A stretch of DNA of 56,285 bases from Desulfovibrio sp. (GCA_031272405.1 JAISTW010000017.1:1-56285), one strand, 5' to 3'. Shown: positions 7,601 through 17,989, counted from the stretch's first letter. Notes: a model not told the origin generated them from the letters alone. Numbers and translations are program-made.

Positions 7601-8426
7601 GGGGCAAGGGACGATGGTATCCCGCAAGGACGGCAGCCCTGCCCAGGCGTTCACAAAGGCGTTTCTGAAACCCCTTGCCGTTGTGGACGGCGAGATTATC
7701 TCCGGCTTCGACCCCAAGGGTAACGCGCTTCACGCGGCCCTGCAATACGCGCATGACAAGGGCGGGAGTGGGCATTCGGTAAACACCGCCCTTGAAAAAC
7801 TTCCCAAGACCAAGGCGGGCAAGGAAATGGCGCGGCTGCTGGCGAAGTATTCCGGAGCCGTAAACATCTATGAACCCAAGCTCGGCAACTACTTTGACGT
7901 ATCCGGCATAGCTGCGCTTGATGCGTCTGTGGCCATCCGCCCTGAAGGCGCGTTTGACGCCGCCCGCATGAACGTTCACGGCGACGCGCGGCAGGCATTG
8001 CTCAACGGCATGGAACTGGCGGCCGGCGACCTTGCCGCCGGGCGTGACGTGGATGTGAGCCAGGTTGCCGGATTGCCGGAGGCCATTGCCAAAGCGCGTA
8101 ACAGTGTTTCACCTGGTGAAAATCACGCTGCGCCTGACTTTTCCCCGGCCCAGCCGGAAACATTTACCCCGGCTCCCAATCTGAAAACGGCTGACAGTTC
8201 AACCTATACTTACTTGCGCGACCAGGGCATCAACCCGGACACGGGGCTTTCCGTGGAAGAAATCATGGTCAACGAGACGCTGAACCGGGACGCCTCCCTC
8301 CTGCGCCCATCCCTTGCGGAAGAGACGGCGGCCCTAAATGAGGCGCGGGAGGCCGAAGCCTCCCGCCAGAAAATTGAGGAACAGGGCTATTCCATGTTGT
8401 CGTGTGTTTTGGGGGCAAGCGAATGA
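4668..8426 (+). CDS. Large ejection protein with RelA/SpoT-like and ParB/DdrB-like domains
   Basis: This 1252-residue protein is third in the cassette and close to T7 gp16 (1318 residues). Approximate layout: unassigned N-terminus (1-145); Gly/Ala-rich hydrophobic region around GTLPGFFAGMLGSLPDPVNL (150-245), common in large virion proteins; a RelA/SpoT-synthetase-like stretch (330-460) with SLKNRKRAER, DILGGTIIYDT, DGYRDYQLNYRYPNG, VELLLNTRAM and GVGHAIYE in the expected order; a ParB/DdrB-like domain (640-970) with VITSDGVVLGGNSRTMTLGL, LVRVLE and YNQSQTQALQAIAEG; and an unassigned C-terminus. Classical RSH enzymes use the Asp of DxxGxR and the Glu of ExQxRT; an Asp and a Glu are present at comparable places, but the Arg and Gln are not conserved. 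Proteins of this build enter the host with phage DNA and may act as early effectors. Domain calls are by eye. Confidence 0.55.
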   Translation: MLIPGLFDKYSATPEEAAKANVPTVGWGGYMGASASEAFTRTSTDALLTESRVLAAEEKAYGQNAPGFQERMETGEAGFSDFFTRPTGKAPVYISKEDWNESNPFFRKGVEWREGMTEERARIYAEGFDESEDRKKLLGVGQEQYGFARGTLPGFFAGMLGSLPDPVNLIPFGGGLARGKGFLAGARAGALEGAAVNVVVDALVMKDLQSRGEELGFADVALDLAFGAALGGFLGGAGGWLSARRANRTDHFADASKAAFDAVPDGFFDVFQDSSANWTTPWERTAAAADEARPALRHLNVETMDDVYALAEQTQERFYSDVESWANETGGEALFRTDGESGLRSLKNRKRAERELPEYNGDPARVVDILGGTIIYDTRAQVEAAASRIKERVEAAGGVVNRDKNRFEKTAGDGYRDYQLNYRYPNGFTVELLLNTRAMTEAKNGVGHAIYEAVDAIDRIANDPNATPEDILDANRISKWLEGASKAFYDSTGEQSNATASSSDITELSRRIEAYISLLAGSKVYREAAPLLERIRKILPSSESTYGIPSQSRKLSTNIGSLGPDASHEAPPVPASRPSMNRAINGLENMEEPPSDRSKIKPDSGEVNTSGRLSGEKVEIYTSEGEDAAYYEVRELEEVIPSHDPNNGFARREDYPAIAQERPYHSVTGEQDKVRRNAREFRPMYLLTNNPDASNGPPVITSDGVVLGGNSRTMTLGLVYDAVPQKAAEYKERLIREAGKLGIDGAAVAGMERPILVRVLEHSLTPEEMAVKSRLYNQSQTQALQAIAEGVSKARLISPETLAVFTKGMEDFDSLREYLGSTSSRKLVAALEKDGVLEQTQLDRIIETSGKLNEEGKTLVENALRGIVVSDYDTLASAPASALKKLDKAVPALTRLKARGEGWDLSGTVTAALRQLNQAQSRGMPIDSWFGQLDLVQVDPAKHNPAVQALALLLDKGTQKENQARFELFARLVERENKGQGTMVSRKDGSPAQAFTKAFLKPLAVVDGEIISGFDPKGNALHAALQYAHDKGGSGHSVNTALEKLPKTKAGKEMARLLAKYSGAVNIYEPKLGNYFDVSGIAALDASVAIRPEGAFDAARMNVHGDARQALLNGMELAAGDLAAGRDVDVSQVAGLPEAIAKARNSVSPGENHAAPDFSPAQPETFTPAPNLKTADSSTYTYLRDQGINPDTGLSVEEIMVNETLNRDASLLRPSLAEETAALNEAREAEASRQKIEEQGYSMLSCVLGASE

Positions 8427-8500
8427 CGGTGCTGCTTGAGATCGTGGGCTGTCTGGCCCTGCTGGCGTACTTCTATTTCCTGATCCAGGGGGGCGACTGA
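8423..8500 (+). CDS. 25-residue single-span membrane peptide
   Basis: This is a very short ORF encoding an N-terminal TVLLEIVG, a hydrophobic stretch through CLALLAYFYFLI and a polar QGGD tail, enough for one membrane helix. Its ATG overlaps the previous stop (ATGA at 8423-8426) and its stop overlaps the next ATG (TGATG at 8498-8502), so it is coupled on both sides and fills the whole gap between two long genes. That arrangement is hard to explain unless it is translated. Possible roles are a small accessory of the ejection channel or a lysis-related peptide; the sequence does not decide. Confidence 0.6.
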   Translation: MTVLLEIVGCLALLAYFYFLIQGGD

Positions 8501-10146
8501 TGGCCACCAGGGCTGACTGCATAGCGGCCGCGATGAAGGGCGGTCTTTCCAAGGAGGAAGCGCGGCTGGCCGTTGATGCCATGTTCGAGGACAAAGCGCG
8601 GGTACGCATGGCCAAGGCCGAGGGGGCCGTGGTCAATGAGGAAAAGGCGATGGCGCAAGCCTGGGCTGTGCGCATGGATGAAGCCCGTGCCGCCGCGGCC
8701 GTGGCCCGCAAGCAGGCGGCGGTGAACATCCTTCGCCGTCAGGCTCTGGAAGAACGGATATCGGTGATCAAGGCGGAAGGCTTTACGGGCATGGACGCCA
8801 TCGAGGCCCTGCTTGTGGGCAGCAACCGGCGTTTCACGGGTGCGCGAAACAGCATTGACGCGGCTCGCATGGCCCTGAAGAAAGACTTTCTGGGCGGTCT
8901 GTTCAATGACCTTGAAGCCACAAACACCCCTATACAAAACCTATTCAGGGACGAGGGCTTTTCCGCCGATGTCGTGCGGGAAATCATTTCACCCGGCGGC
9001 ACAAACAACGCCGAGGCCCGGCGTGTGGCCGAGGTCATGTCGCGGCACATGGAGAAGGCCCGGCTGCGGATGAACGAGGCCGGGGCCAGCATAGGGAAAC
9101 TGGACGGCTACATTCCCCAAAGCCACGACGCCTGGAAGCTGACGGCCGGCCAGCGCGACGGCAGGAGCGCGCGGCAGGGCTGGATCGAGGGGATACGGGA
9201 CAGGCTCGACCCCGCGAAGACCTTCGGCATGGACGCGGCAGAGGCGGCCACGCCGGAAGGCGCGGCGGAAGTGACCCGCATCCTGTCGGCCATATACGAC
9301 AACATCACCCTGGGCCGTGACATTGGCCCGACGGCTGTGGAACGCGGGGAAAGGACAGGCGCGCCGAATCTTGCCAACAAACTTGCCCGGCATCGTGTGC
9401 TGCATTTCAAGGACGCGGACGCCTTCCTGGCCTACCATGCCGAGTACGGCAGAGGCGGCGCGCTGACAGGCGTGCTGACGCATCTGGACACGGCGGCCCG
9501 ATCCACGGCGCTACTGGAAACCCTGGGCACGAACCCTGAAACGATGCTCAAGTCCATCATAGCCGGCGAGACGCGGGAACTGCGGGAAGCCACGGCCGGC
9601 GGGGACATAGGGCGGCGGGAAATGCAGGCCTTGAAAAGACTTCAGGAGGCGCAAGACCTGAAGGGCAACAGCCAGGTCGCCGCGTGGTGGAAAGAGCTGA
9701 CCGGCGAGGCCAACTGGCCGACGAACCTGGGCATTGCGCGCTACACGGCGATGGCCCGAGCCGTCCAGAGCATGAGCAAGCTGGGCTTCGCGACGATTTC
9801 GGCCATAGCGGATCTTCCCAACAAGGCCATGAACATGCGCGTGCATGGCTCAAGCTGGCCGCGTGCGCTGCTGGAGGGGTTCAGCCAGTATTTCGAGAGC
9901 TACACGGGCGACAAGCGGCGGCTGGCCCTCGATCTCGGGGCCTTTGTGGACGATGTCGGCAATGATCTGCGCCTGCGCTGGGATATGTCCGAGACCATGC
10001 CCGGCCGACTGGCCGGCCTTCAGGACAGATTTTTCAGACGTAGTTTCTACGGCAAAACCCTGTCCGTCAAGGCATGGCGGATATTTTTTATCCGGAGGGC
10101 ATACGTCGGCCTTATCGGATATCTGCGAGAATTGTTGCATGGTTGA
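8500..10146 (+). CDS. Large phage virion protein, C-terminally truncated
   Basis: This is a 548-residue protein of the kind found as 700-2000-residue internal virion proteins in podoviruses and prophages. Recognisable stretches are LDGYIPQSHDAWKL, IYDNITLGRDIG, ARHRVLHFKDADAFLAYHAE, LLETLGTNPETML and SMSKLGFATISAIADLPNKA. The first 120 residues are Ala/Glu/Arg-rich and helical. The family pattern ends at about LAGLQDRFF (near base 10,030), and the last 37 residues are basic and unlike it, as expected if a deletion joined the gene to unrelated DNA. The start overlaps the stop of the 25-residue ORF. It is probably the broken end of the cassette. Confidence 0.6.
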   Translation: MATRADCIAAAMKGGLSKEEARLAVDAMFEDKARVRMAKAEGAVVNEEKAMAQAWAVRMDEARAAAAVARKQAAVNILRRQALEERISVIKAEGFTGMDAIEALLVGSNRRFTGARNSIDAARMALKKDFLGGLFNDLEATNTPIQNLFRDEGFSADVVREIISPGGTNNAEARRVAEVMSRHMEKARLRMNEAGASIGKLDGYIPQSHDAWKLTAGQRDGRSARQGWIEGIRDRLDPAKTFGMDAAEAATPEGAAEVTRILSAIYDNITLGRDIGPTAVERGERTGAPNLANKLARHRVLHFKDADAFLAYHAEYGRGGALTGVLTHLDTAARSTALLETLGTNPETMLKSIIAGETRELREATAGGDIGRREMQALKRLQEAQDLKGNSQVAAWWKELTGEANWPTNLGIARYTAMARAVQSMSKLGFATISAIADLPNKAMNMRVHGSSWPRALLEGFSQYFESYTGDKRRLALDLGAFVDDVGNDLRLRWDMSETMPGRLAGLQDRFFRRSFYGKTLSVKAWRIFFIRRAYVGLIGYLRELLHG

Positions 10147-10223
10147 CGACATCCTGTTCATGGACTTTGCTTGAATTCTTGACGCGTTGCGGATATTCTC
10201 GCCGATATCGAGGAAACATTTTT

Positions 10224-10496
10224 ATGGCGAAGACAGGCAACGACCAGAGCTGGCACGTCTATCTCCTGGAATGTGCGGACGGGACATATTATTGCGGAGC
10301 CGCCACAGACATGGCGCGACGTCTGGAACAGCACAACGGCCTGTTGCCGGGAGGCGCGAAATATACCCGGACGCGCCGTCCGGTGAAGCTTCTGGCGTCC
10401 AGGGCATGTGACGACAAAAGCGGCGCCTGCCGCCTTGAATACGCTGTAAAAGCCGCGCCCCGCGAGAAAAAGCTGGATGTTCTGCTTTCCAGGTGA
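10224..10496 (+). CDS. GIY-YIG nuclease-superfamily protein (UPF0213/YhbQ-like)
   Basis: This is a 90-residue protein spanning a single GIY-YIG domain. HVYLLECADGTYYCGAATD holds the two motif tyrosines (VYLL and YYCG), followed by the catalytic-type Arg in DMARRLEQHN, then GAKYTRTRRPVKLL and a late Glu in RLEYAVKAAPREKKL. YhbQ-like proteins have this size and pattern; their DNA-processing role is poorly defined. The start at 10224 is chosen for the GAGGAAAC nine bases upstream and the match to family length. It stands alone between the prophage remnant and the amidohydrolase. Confidence 0.85.
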   Translation: MAKTGNDQSWHVYLLECADGTYYCGAATDMARRLEQHNGLLPGGAKYTRTRRPVKLLASRACDDKSGACRLEYAVKAAPREKKLDVLLSR

Positions 10497-10588
10497 AAAA
10501 ACCAGAGAGGACAATTGCTCCTGCGCATGATTTTCAAAGTCAGAGAAAGACATTTTGACCGTGTGCCGTCGGCACATCAGGAGTCGCC

Positions 10589-11917
10589 ATGAATGATGCC
10601 GTCAGGAATAAGGTGGCGGAACTGCTCCCCGCCATGATCGCGTGCCGGAGGGATTTGCACAAACACGCGGAACCGGCCTGGAGGGAATTTCGCACGGCGT
10701 CCCTGGCCGCCGGGCGATTGCGGGAGCTCGGTTACAAGTTGACCTTGGGCGCGGACGCCGTGGCGAAAAAGGCCATGATGGGCGTGCCGGACGAAGCCTT
10801 TCTGAAAGAGGAAGTCAAGAGGGCCGTCCGTCAGGGCGCTGATCCCTCGCTGACGGCGAAAATGGACGGCGGCCTCACCGGGTTCTGGGCCGACCTGGAT
10901 TTCGACGGCGGCCCCGGTCCTCGCTTTGCTGTCCGCTGCGACCTTGACTGCAATGATGTGGAGGAAACAGACGACCCCGGGCACCAGCCAAACAGGGAGG
11001 GCTTTTGTTCCGTCAACAGGGGATGCATGCATGCCTGCGGCCACGACGGGCATGTGGCCGTCAACCTGGCTGTCGCCGAAATTCTGGCCGGCATGAAAGA
11101 CGAACTCAGAGGAGCGGTGCGGTTCATTTTTCAACCGGGCGAGGAGGGGTGTCGAGGGGCCGCTCCTATGGTGGAAGCCGGTTGCGTGCGGGGCGTGGAC
11201 CTCATCGCGGGCATGCATCTTGGATTCCAGGCCGGACGAAGCGGCGAGATAGTGTGTGGGGCCAAGGGCTTTCTCGCCACAACCAAATGGGATGTGCGCA
11301 TCATCGGCAAAGCCGCCCATGCGGGCGCCGCGCCGCAGGAGGGCAAAAATGCCTTACTCGCGGCCTGCGCCGCCACGACAAACCTGCACGCCATCGCCCG
11401 TCACGGCGCGGGCGCGACCCGCGTCACCGTAGGCAGGCTTGAGGGGGGGCAGGGCCGCAACGTCATCCCCCCCAACGCGTTTATGGCTCTGGAAACTAGA
11501 GGCGCGACCAGCGAGCTGGACGACTACATGACCCGCGAGACTGCCCGCGTCATCGGGGCTGCCTGCGCAATGTGGGATTGCAGCCATGAGATCACGGTCA
11601 TGGGCGGGACCAAAAGCGGGGAAAGCAGTCCGGCCATGGTGGAACGGGTGGCTGAAATAGCCCGGGCCATGCCCGTCTTCACCAGCATTGTGGGCATGAA
11701 AGATTTTGGCGCCAGCGAGGACTATTCCCATATGATGACAGTGGTTCAGGAAAACGGCGGCCTCGGCGTGTATATCCAGGTGGGGGTCGACAGAAAAGCC
11801 GGGCATCACAACAGCCATTTTGACTTTGACGAATCTGGCCTGGCCCCTGCCGCGGAAGTGCTGGTCCGGCTGGTGTATTCCTATCTGAGAGGAAATCCGG
11901 GAGAAAAATTTTTATAA
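10589..11917 (+). CDS. M20-family amidohydrolase, AbgA-like
   Basis: This 442-residue protein is strikingly similar along its length to AbgA, the catalytic subunit of p-aminobenzoyl-glutamate hydrolase (436 residues in E. coli). Metal-binding stretches are visible: MHACGHDGH (about 148-156), FIFQPGEEG with the catalytic Glu (about 180), and HHNSHFDFDE near the end. The dimerisation insert begins with KFLATTKWDV-type sequence after VCGAKGF. It is cytoplasmic, with no signal peptide. AGGAG sits six bases before the ATG. AbgA normally pairs with AbgB, but no second M20 gene lies beside it, so it may be homo-oligomeric or act on other N-acyl amino acids. Fold and reaction class are certain; substrate is not. 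Confidence 0.85.
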   Translation: MNDAVRNKVAELLPAMIACRRDLHKHAEPAWREFRTASLAAGRLRELGYKLTLGADAVAKKAMMGVPDEAFLKEEVKRAVRQGADPSLTAKMDGGLTGFWADLDFDGGPGPRFAVRCDLDCNDVEETDDPGHQPNREGFCSVNRGCMHACGHDGHVAVNLAVAEILAGMKDELRGAVRFIFQPGEEGCRGAAPMVEAGCVRGVDLIAGMHLGFQAGRSGEIVCGAKGFLATTKWDVRIIGKAAHAGAAPQEGKNALLAACAATTNLHAIARHGAGATRVTVGRLEGGQGRNVIPPNAFMALETRGATSELDDYMTRETARVIGAACAMWDCSHEITVMGGTKSGESSPAMVERVAEIARAMPVFTSIVGMKDFGASEDYSHMMTVVQENGGLGVYIQVGVDRKAGHHNSHFDFDESGLAPAAEVLVRLVYSYLRGNPGEKFL

Positions 11918-11932
11918 GCGTGATTTCAAGAC

Positions 11933-11968
11933 GACAGAGTCCTCGCTCTTGCGAACGAGGACTCTGTC
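11933..11968. terminator. Bidirectional hairpin between amidohydrolase and atpC
   Basis: Arms GACAGAGTCCTCG (11933-11945) and CGAGGACTCTGTC (11956-11968) form a perfect 13-bp stem with a 10-base loop, 15 bases after the amidohydrolase stop and 27 bases beyond the end of the converging atp operon. There is no long T run on either side, but position and stem strength fit a shared transcription end. Confidence 0.65.
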
Positions 11969-11995
11969 AGCAACATCTTTCAAAAGGGGGAGACG

Positions 11996-12397
11996 TCAGC
12001 GCAGGGCGGCAACGTGCAAACGGCTGACGGCTCTTGTCAACGACGCCTCGGCGCGCGCCATGTCCACAGCTTCGTCGTGGGCCGTCAAACGCTTCTCGGC
12101 CCTTTCCTTTGCGGCCTGCGCCCGCGCGGTGTCTATGTCCGCCGCACGCTCGGCGGATTCGGCCAATACCGTCATGATATTGTTGTTCACGTCCGCGAAG
12201 CCGCCGGAGATAAACAAATATTCATCCTTTCCTCCGACTCTGTAGCGCAGGGCGCCGATTTTCAGAGCGGAAAGCAGAGATACGTGCTGCGGCAACACTC
12301 CGAATTCGCCTTCCACACCGGGACAGACAACCATTTCCGTTTCAGAGCTGACAACAGTCTTGTCCGGGGTGACCACTTCGAGTTGCAGGGTGCCCAT
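11996..12397 (-). CDS. atpC: F1-ATPase epsilon subunit
   Basis: This 133-residue protein has the N-terminal beta-sandwich ([20 protein letters not shown], then [20 protein letters not shown]) followed by the two-helix C-terminal part (about 90-133) that can brake the rotor. It is the epsilon subunit of the central stalk and the last gene of the operon, 15 bases after atpD. Family length is about 130-140 residues, so it is complete. Confidence 0.96.
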   Translation of the reverse strand: MGTLQLEVVTPDKTVVSSETEMVVCPGVEGEFGVLPQHVSLLSALKIGALRYRVGGKDEYLFISGGFADVNNNIMTVLAESAERAADIDTARAQAAKERAEKRLTAHDEAVDMARAEASLTRAVSRLHVAALR

Positions 12398-12412
12398 ACA
12401 AACTCCTTCGGC

Positions 12413-14750
<2,338 letters not shown>

Positions 14751-14773
14751 GCCTGTCTCCTGGGTCTGTCGCC

Positions 14774-16282
14774 TTAAGCCCGCCAGCCCTGTTTGAAGGC
14801 GGTGATCGCCTCGACAAGCGCTTTTTCCACTGCCTCGTCAATAACTTTTTTGTCCTTGAGGGCTGCAAGCGCATCCTTGCGGGCATCACGCATAAAGGCG
14901 AGCATTTCAGCCTCGAAGCGACGTATCTGGTCAACCGGCACATCATCCATGTGCCCGCGGGTAGCGGCATAAATGGAAGCCACCTGCTCGTGGGCCGGCA
15001 TGGGTTGGTACTGGGGCTGCTTGAGCAATTCCACAAGGCGGGCGCCGCGATCCAGCTTGGCTCTGGTGGCTTTGTCCAGATCGGAGCCAAATTGGGCGAA
15101 AGCGGCCAGTTCGCGGTATTGGGCAAGATCAAGACGCATGGTGCCCGCAACCTGCTTCATGGCCTTGATCTGCGCCGCCCCGCCCACACGGGACACGGAG
15201 AGGCCCACGTTGATGGCCGGTCGCACGCCGGCGTTGAAAAGATTCGGTTCCAGGTAAACCTGACCGTCGGTGATGGAAATCACGTTGGTGGGGATGTACG
15301 CGGAAACGTCTCCGGCCTGGGTTTCGATGATGGGCAGAGCCGTCAGGGAACCGCCGCCGAGTTTGTCGTTGAGTTTGGCCGCGCGCTCCAGCAAGCGGGA
15401 GTGCAGATAGAACACGTCGCCGGGGAAGGCTTCGCGTCCGGGCGGGCGGCGGAGCAGGAGGGACATCTGTCTGTAGGCTACGGCCTGCTTGGAAAGGTCG
15501 TCGTATATGATGAGCGCGTGTTTGCCGTTGTCACGATAGTGCTCCGCCATGGTGCAACCCGTGTAGGCCGCTATATACTGCAAAGGCGCAGGGTCGGAGG
15601 CCGTGGCCGAAATGATGGTAGTGTATTCCAGGGCTCCGTAACGCCGCAGGGTATCGGCCACCAGAGCCACAGAGGCCTTTTTCTGGCCGATGGCCACATA
15701 GAAGCAGTGGATATCCGTTTCCTTTTGGGCCAGGATGGCGTCAATGCAGACAGCCGTTTTGCCGGTCTGTCGGTCGCCGATGATGAGTTCGCGCTGGCCG
15801 CGCCCTATGGGCGTCATGGCGTCAATGGCCTTGAGACCGGTGGGCATGGGTTCGTGTACGCTTTTGCGCGCCACAATGCCCGGGGCCTTGATTTCCACAG
15901 GACGAATGTCTGTGGATTCAATTGGCCCCAGGCCGTCAATGGGCTGCCCCAGTGGGTTCAGCACACGTCCCATAACCTTGTCGCCAACGGGCACGGAGAA
16001 AATCTTACCGGTGCGTTTGACCGGATCGCCCTCCTTGATGCCCACGTCAGAGCCCAGCAGGGCAACGCCGACGTTATCCTCTTCCAGGTTCAGCACCATA
16101 CCCATGACTCCGCCGGGAAATTCCAGCAATTCCATGGACATTGCGTTTTGAACACCATAGACGCGGGCAATGCCGTCACCGACATAGAGCACTGTGCCGG
16201 TTTCGCTCATTTCCACGCGTTGCTCATAGTTTCGGATTTGATCCTCAATGATCTTGCTAATCTCTTCCGCTTTGATCTGCAT
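14774..16282 (-). CDS. atpA: F1-ATPase alpha subunit
   Basis: This 502-residue protein has the standard length. It shows the N-terminal delta-contact helix ([15 protein letters not shown]), Walker A GDRQTGKT (about residue 169), the [20 protein letters not shown] signature and the [21 protein letters not shown]-terminal motif. It is the non-catalytic nucleotide-binding subunit of the F1 head. The start at 16282 is chosen over an upstream in-frame codon because AGAGGGG precedes it and it gives the family N-terminus. It begins four bases after the atpH stop. Confidence 0.98.
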   Translation of the reverse strand: MQIKAEEISKIIEDQIRNYEQRVEMSETGTVLYVGDGIARVYGVQNAMSMELLEFPGGVMGMVLNLEEDNVGVALLGSDVGIKEGDPVKRTGKIFSVPVGDKVMGRVLNPLGQPIDGLGPIESTDIRPVEIKAPGIVARKSVHEPMPTGLKAIDAMTPIGRGQRELIIGDRQTGKTAVCIDAILAQKETDIHCFYVAIGQKKASVALVADTLRRYGALEYTTIISATASDPAPLQYIAAYTGCTMAEHYRDNGKHALIIYDDLSKQAVAYRQMSLLLRRPPGREAFPGDVFYLHSRLLERAAKLNDKLGGGSLTALPIIETQAGDVSAYIPTNVISITDGQVYLEPNLFNAGVRPAINVGLSVSRVGGAAQIKAMKQVAGTMRLDLAQYRELAAFAQFGSDLDKATRAKLDRGARLVELLKQPQYQPMPAHEQVASIYAATRGHMDDVPVDQIRRFEAEMLAFMRDARKDALAALKDKKVIDEAVEKALVEAITAFKQGWRA

Positions 16283-16286
16283 GTGC

Positions 16287-16838
16287 TTATTCACCCCTCT
16301 TGAAAGTATCCCGCAGGATCTCCAACTGCGCGCGCAGACTTGCGTCCAGCACCCGGTCGCCCATATTGAGCACCACACCACCAAGAATGTCCTTGTCCAC
16401 AGCGAATGTCAGCTCTATGGCCCTGCCACTTTTCCTTTTCAGATCCGCCTTGATGGCCTCCTGTTTTTCACCGGAAAGCGGCACAGCGGTTGTGAGCTTG
16501 CCGCGCAACACGCCCTTTGCCGTGTCCAGCAGCCTGCCGTAGCAAGCCGCTATCTCTCTTAAAAAGGCCAGACGACCCTTGTCTGCCAAGAGAAAACAAA
16601 AATTGCGCATTATGGCGTCAGCTTTCACCTTGACCAAAAATTTGCCCACAATGGCCTTTTTTTCTTCAATGCTCACCACCGGGCTTTTCAGCGTCTGAGC
16701 CAGCCCGTCGGATGCGTCAATCATTTTTCCCAACGCGGCCAAACAGGCGCCGTGCCGCGTCAGGGCCTTGTCCCCTTCCTCCTGCCCCAACGCGAAGATG
16801 GCGTTGGCGTATCTGCGGGCAACTACAGTGGCTGTCAT
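16287..16838 (-). CDS. atpH: F1-ATPase delta subunit
   Basis: This 183-residue peripheral-stalk cap joins the b/b' stalk to the top of F1. The N-terminus [18 protein letters not shown] and the C-terminal [32 protein letters not shown] are typical. Its ATG overlaps the atpF stop (ATGA), implying coupled translation. Length is normal. Confidence 0.95.
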   Translation of the reverse strand: MTATVVARRYANAIFALGQEEGDKALTRHGACLAALGKMIDASDGLAQTLKSPVVSIEEKKAIVGKFLVKVKADAIMRNFCFLLADKGRLAFLREIAACYGRLLDTAKGVLRGKLTTAVPLSGEKQEAIKADLKRKSGRAIELTFAVDKDILGGVVLNMGDRVLDASLRAQLEILRDTFKRGE

Positions 16839-17461
16839 TGGAGCACCACCTTGTTGAGAGAATTGTCGATAAGCTTTTCATGCGCCGCGCCGTCGAGGCG
16901 GGCGCTCAGCGCTTTTTCCGCAGCTTTTACGATCTCGTCGGCAATGACGGCGCGCACTTCGGCAAGCACGGCCCGGCCTTCATTTTCCGCTGTGGATTTG
17001 GCCTGAGCGATTATTTGGACAGCCTGACGCTGCGCGTCGGCCACGATGCCCGCCTTGAGGGCTTGGGCCTGCTCTCGGCTTTCCTGAAGGATGGCCTCAC
17101 GTTCCTGATTCAGGTTGGCGATGCGTTTTTCAACATCGGCCAAATCGTCAGAAGCCTTGCGGCGGCGGGTTTCCAGGTTGTCCAACTCGTCCTTGATGCC
17201 CTGTTTGCGGCCGCGAAAGTATTTTACGGCCAATCCGCCGATAAAATACCACAGTATGCCCGCAAAGAGGATAAAATTCAGCACGCGCCAACCAAAATCA
17301 CCCCAGCGGAGGGCGCCGTGCCCATCCTCAGCCAGGACAACGGGCGCGTTCAGCGCGTCAAGCACGCACAGACCAGCCAGAGCAAGCGCGACGACAAACG
17401 CTGCCGGAAGCAATTCCCGCTTTACGCGTTTATTGATTTTTTTACCGGTCAATCCAGTCAA
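16835..17461 (-). CDS. atpF: ATP synthase b subunit
   Basis: This is a stalk subunit: a hydrophobic N-terminal segment that looks like a signal peptide or extra membrane helix (AAFVVALALAGLCVLDAL), a second membrane helix (FGWRVLNFILFAGILWYFIGG), then a long charged coiled coil. Two N-terminal hydrophobic stretches are also seen in related deltaproteobacterial b subunits. No ATG is available; TTG at 17461 (208 residues) is preferred because AAGGGGGTGG lies just upstream, and TTG at 17494, overlapping the previous stop, is the alternative. It is probably anchored in the inner membrane next to the a subunit, which is encoded elsewhere. Confidence 0.9.
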   Translation of the reverse strand: MTGLTGKKINKRVKRELLPAAFVVALALAGLCVLDALNAPVVLAEDGHGALRWGDFGWRVLNFILFAGILWYFIGGLAVKYFRGRKQGIKDELDNLETRRRKASDDLADVEKRIANLNQEREAILQESREQAQALKAGIVADAQRQAVQIIAQAKSTAENEGRAVLAEVRAVIADEIVKAAEKALSARLDGAAHEKLIDNSLNKVVLQ

Positions 17462-17490
17462 GATCCACCCCCTTGCAACACGTATACGCT

Positions 17491-17910
17491 TCAACCTTCG
17501 AGCAGGCGATCGGCCAAACTCGCGGAAATCGCCTTGGCGCGGCCCCGCAACTCCTTAAGCGCTCCCGCGGCTTCCGCCTGCACCACGCGCCGCGCGTCAT
17601 CAATAATAGTATGGGCGCTTTTTTGCGCGTTGCCGATGATATCCTGCTGCTCCGCAAGTCCTTGCGCGTGGCCGTCCTTGCGCGTCAGCGCCGCGGCCTG
17701 ACGCGCCTTTGTCAGTTCTTCTTCATAGGAAGCCAGACGGCGCGCCGCTTCGGCTTCAAAATTGTCGGATTCTCCCACAAGATCACTGATGATGCCTTTG
17801 CGCTTTTTAATGATGTCCCGAACAGGACGGACAAGAAGGAGGTTGAGAACAAATACGGCAATGAAAAAATTCGCCAGTTGGAAAAGCAGTGTGATATTGA
17901 GATCAAGCAT
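17491..17910 (-). CDS. atpF': ATP synthase b' subunit
   Basis: This 139-residue second b-type stalk subunit has one N-terminal membrane helix (NITLLFQLANFFIAVFVLNL) followed by a charged coiled coil rich in Ala, Glu, Lys and Arg. Paired b and b' genes are typical of deltaproteobacteria, cyanobacteria and some alphaproteobacteria; the two form a heterodimeric stalk. The start at 17910 has GGAGG five to six bases upstream; a longer frame to 17955 has none. It is the first gene of the operon, preceded by a plausible promoter. Confidence 0.92.
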   Translation of the reverse strand: MLDLNITLLFQLANFFIAVFVLNLLLVRPVRDIIKKRKGIISDLVGESDNFEAEAARRLASYEEELTKARQAAALTRKDGHAQGLAEQQDIIGNAQKSAHTIIDDARRVVQAEAAGALKELRGRAKAISASLADRLLEG

Positions 17911-17959
17911 CCGTTTCCTCCCGCAACCAAACTCAAAAGTATTGCAGTTAAGCAAAAAA

Positions 17960-17989
17960 TGTTTACACCAATCTCAAGCTAGTTGTCAA
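17960..17989 (-). promoter_or_regulatory. Probable atp operon promoter
   Basis: On the minus strand TTGACA (17989-17984) and TAAACA (17965-17960) are separated by 18 bases, 50 bases before the b' start. It lies in an AT-richer gap between the shikimate kinase gene and the operon. Confidence 0.45.

Larger units (their letters stand above)
1140..10146 (+). mobile_element. Prophage remnant: virion ejection-protein cassette
   Basis: It comprises one duplicated gene start, a toxin-antitoxin insert, and four large co-directional genes plus one tiny ORF with zero to four bases between neighbours, which is phage-like packing. All resemble podovirus internal virion proteins. No integrase, terminase, portal, capsid, tail or lysis gene is visible on either side, and the last gene stops resembling its family near 10,030. 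I found no attachment-site repeats. It is therefore a deletion remnant or a retained cassette rather than an inducible prophage. Confidence 0.7.

Noticed and set aside
6459-7979. 506-codon minus-strand frame opposite the 1252-residue phage gene
   Set aside because: Its composition is antisense-like, with no ribosome-binding site or motif, in a plus-strand cassette.
3-10200. Attachment-site (attL/attR) repeats around the prophage remnant
   Set aside because: I looked for matching short repeats at both borders and for a tRNA target and saw neither. The only long repeat is the 108-bp pair inside the element.
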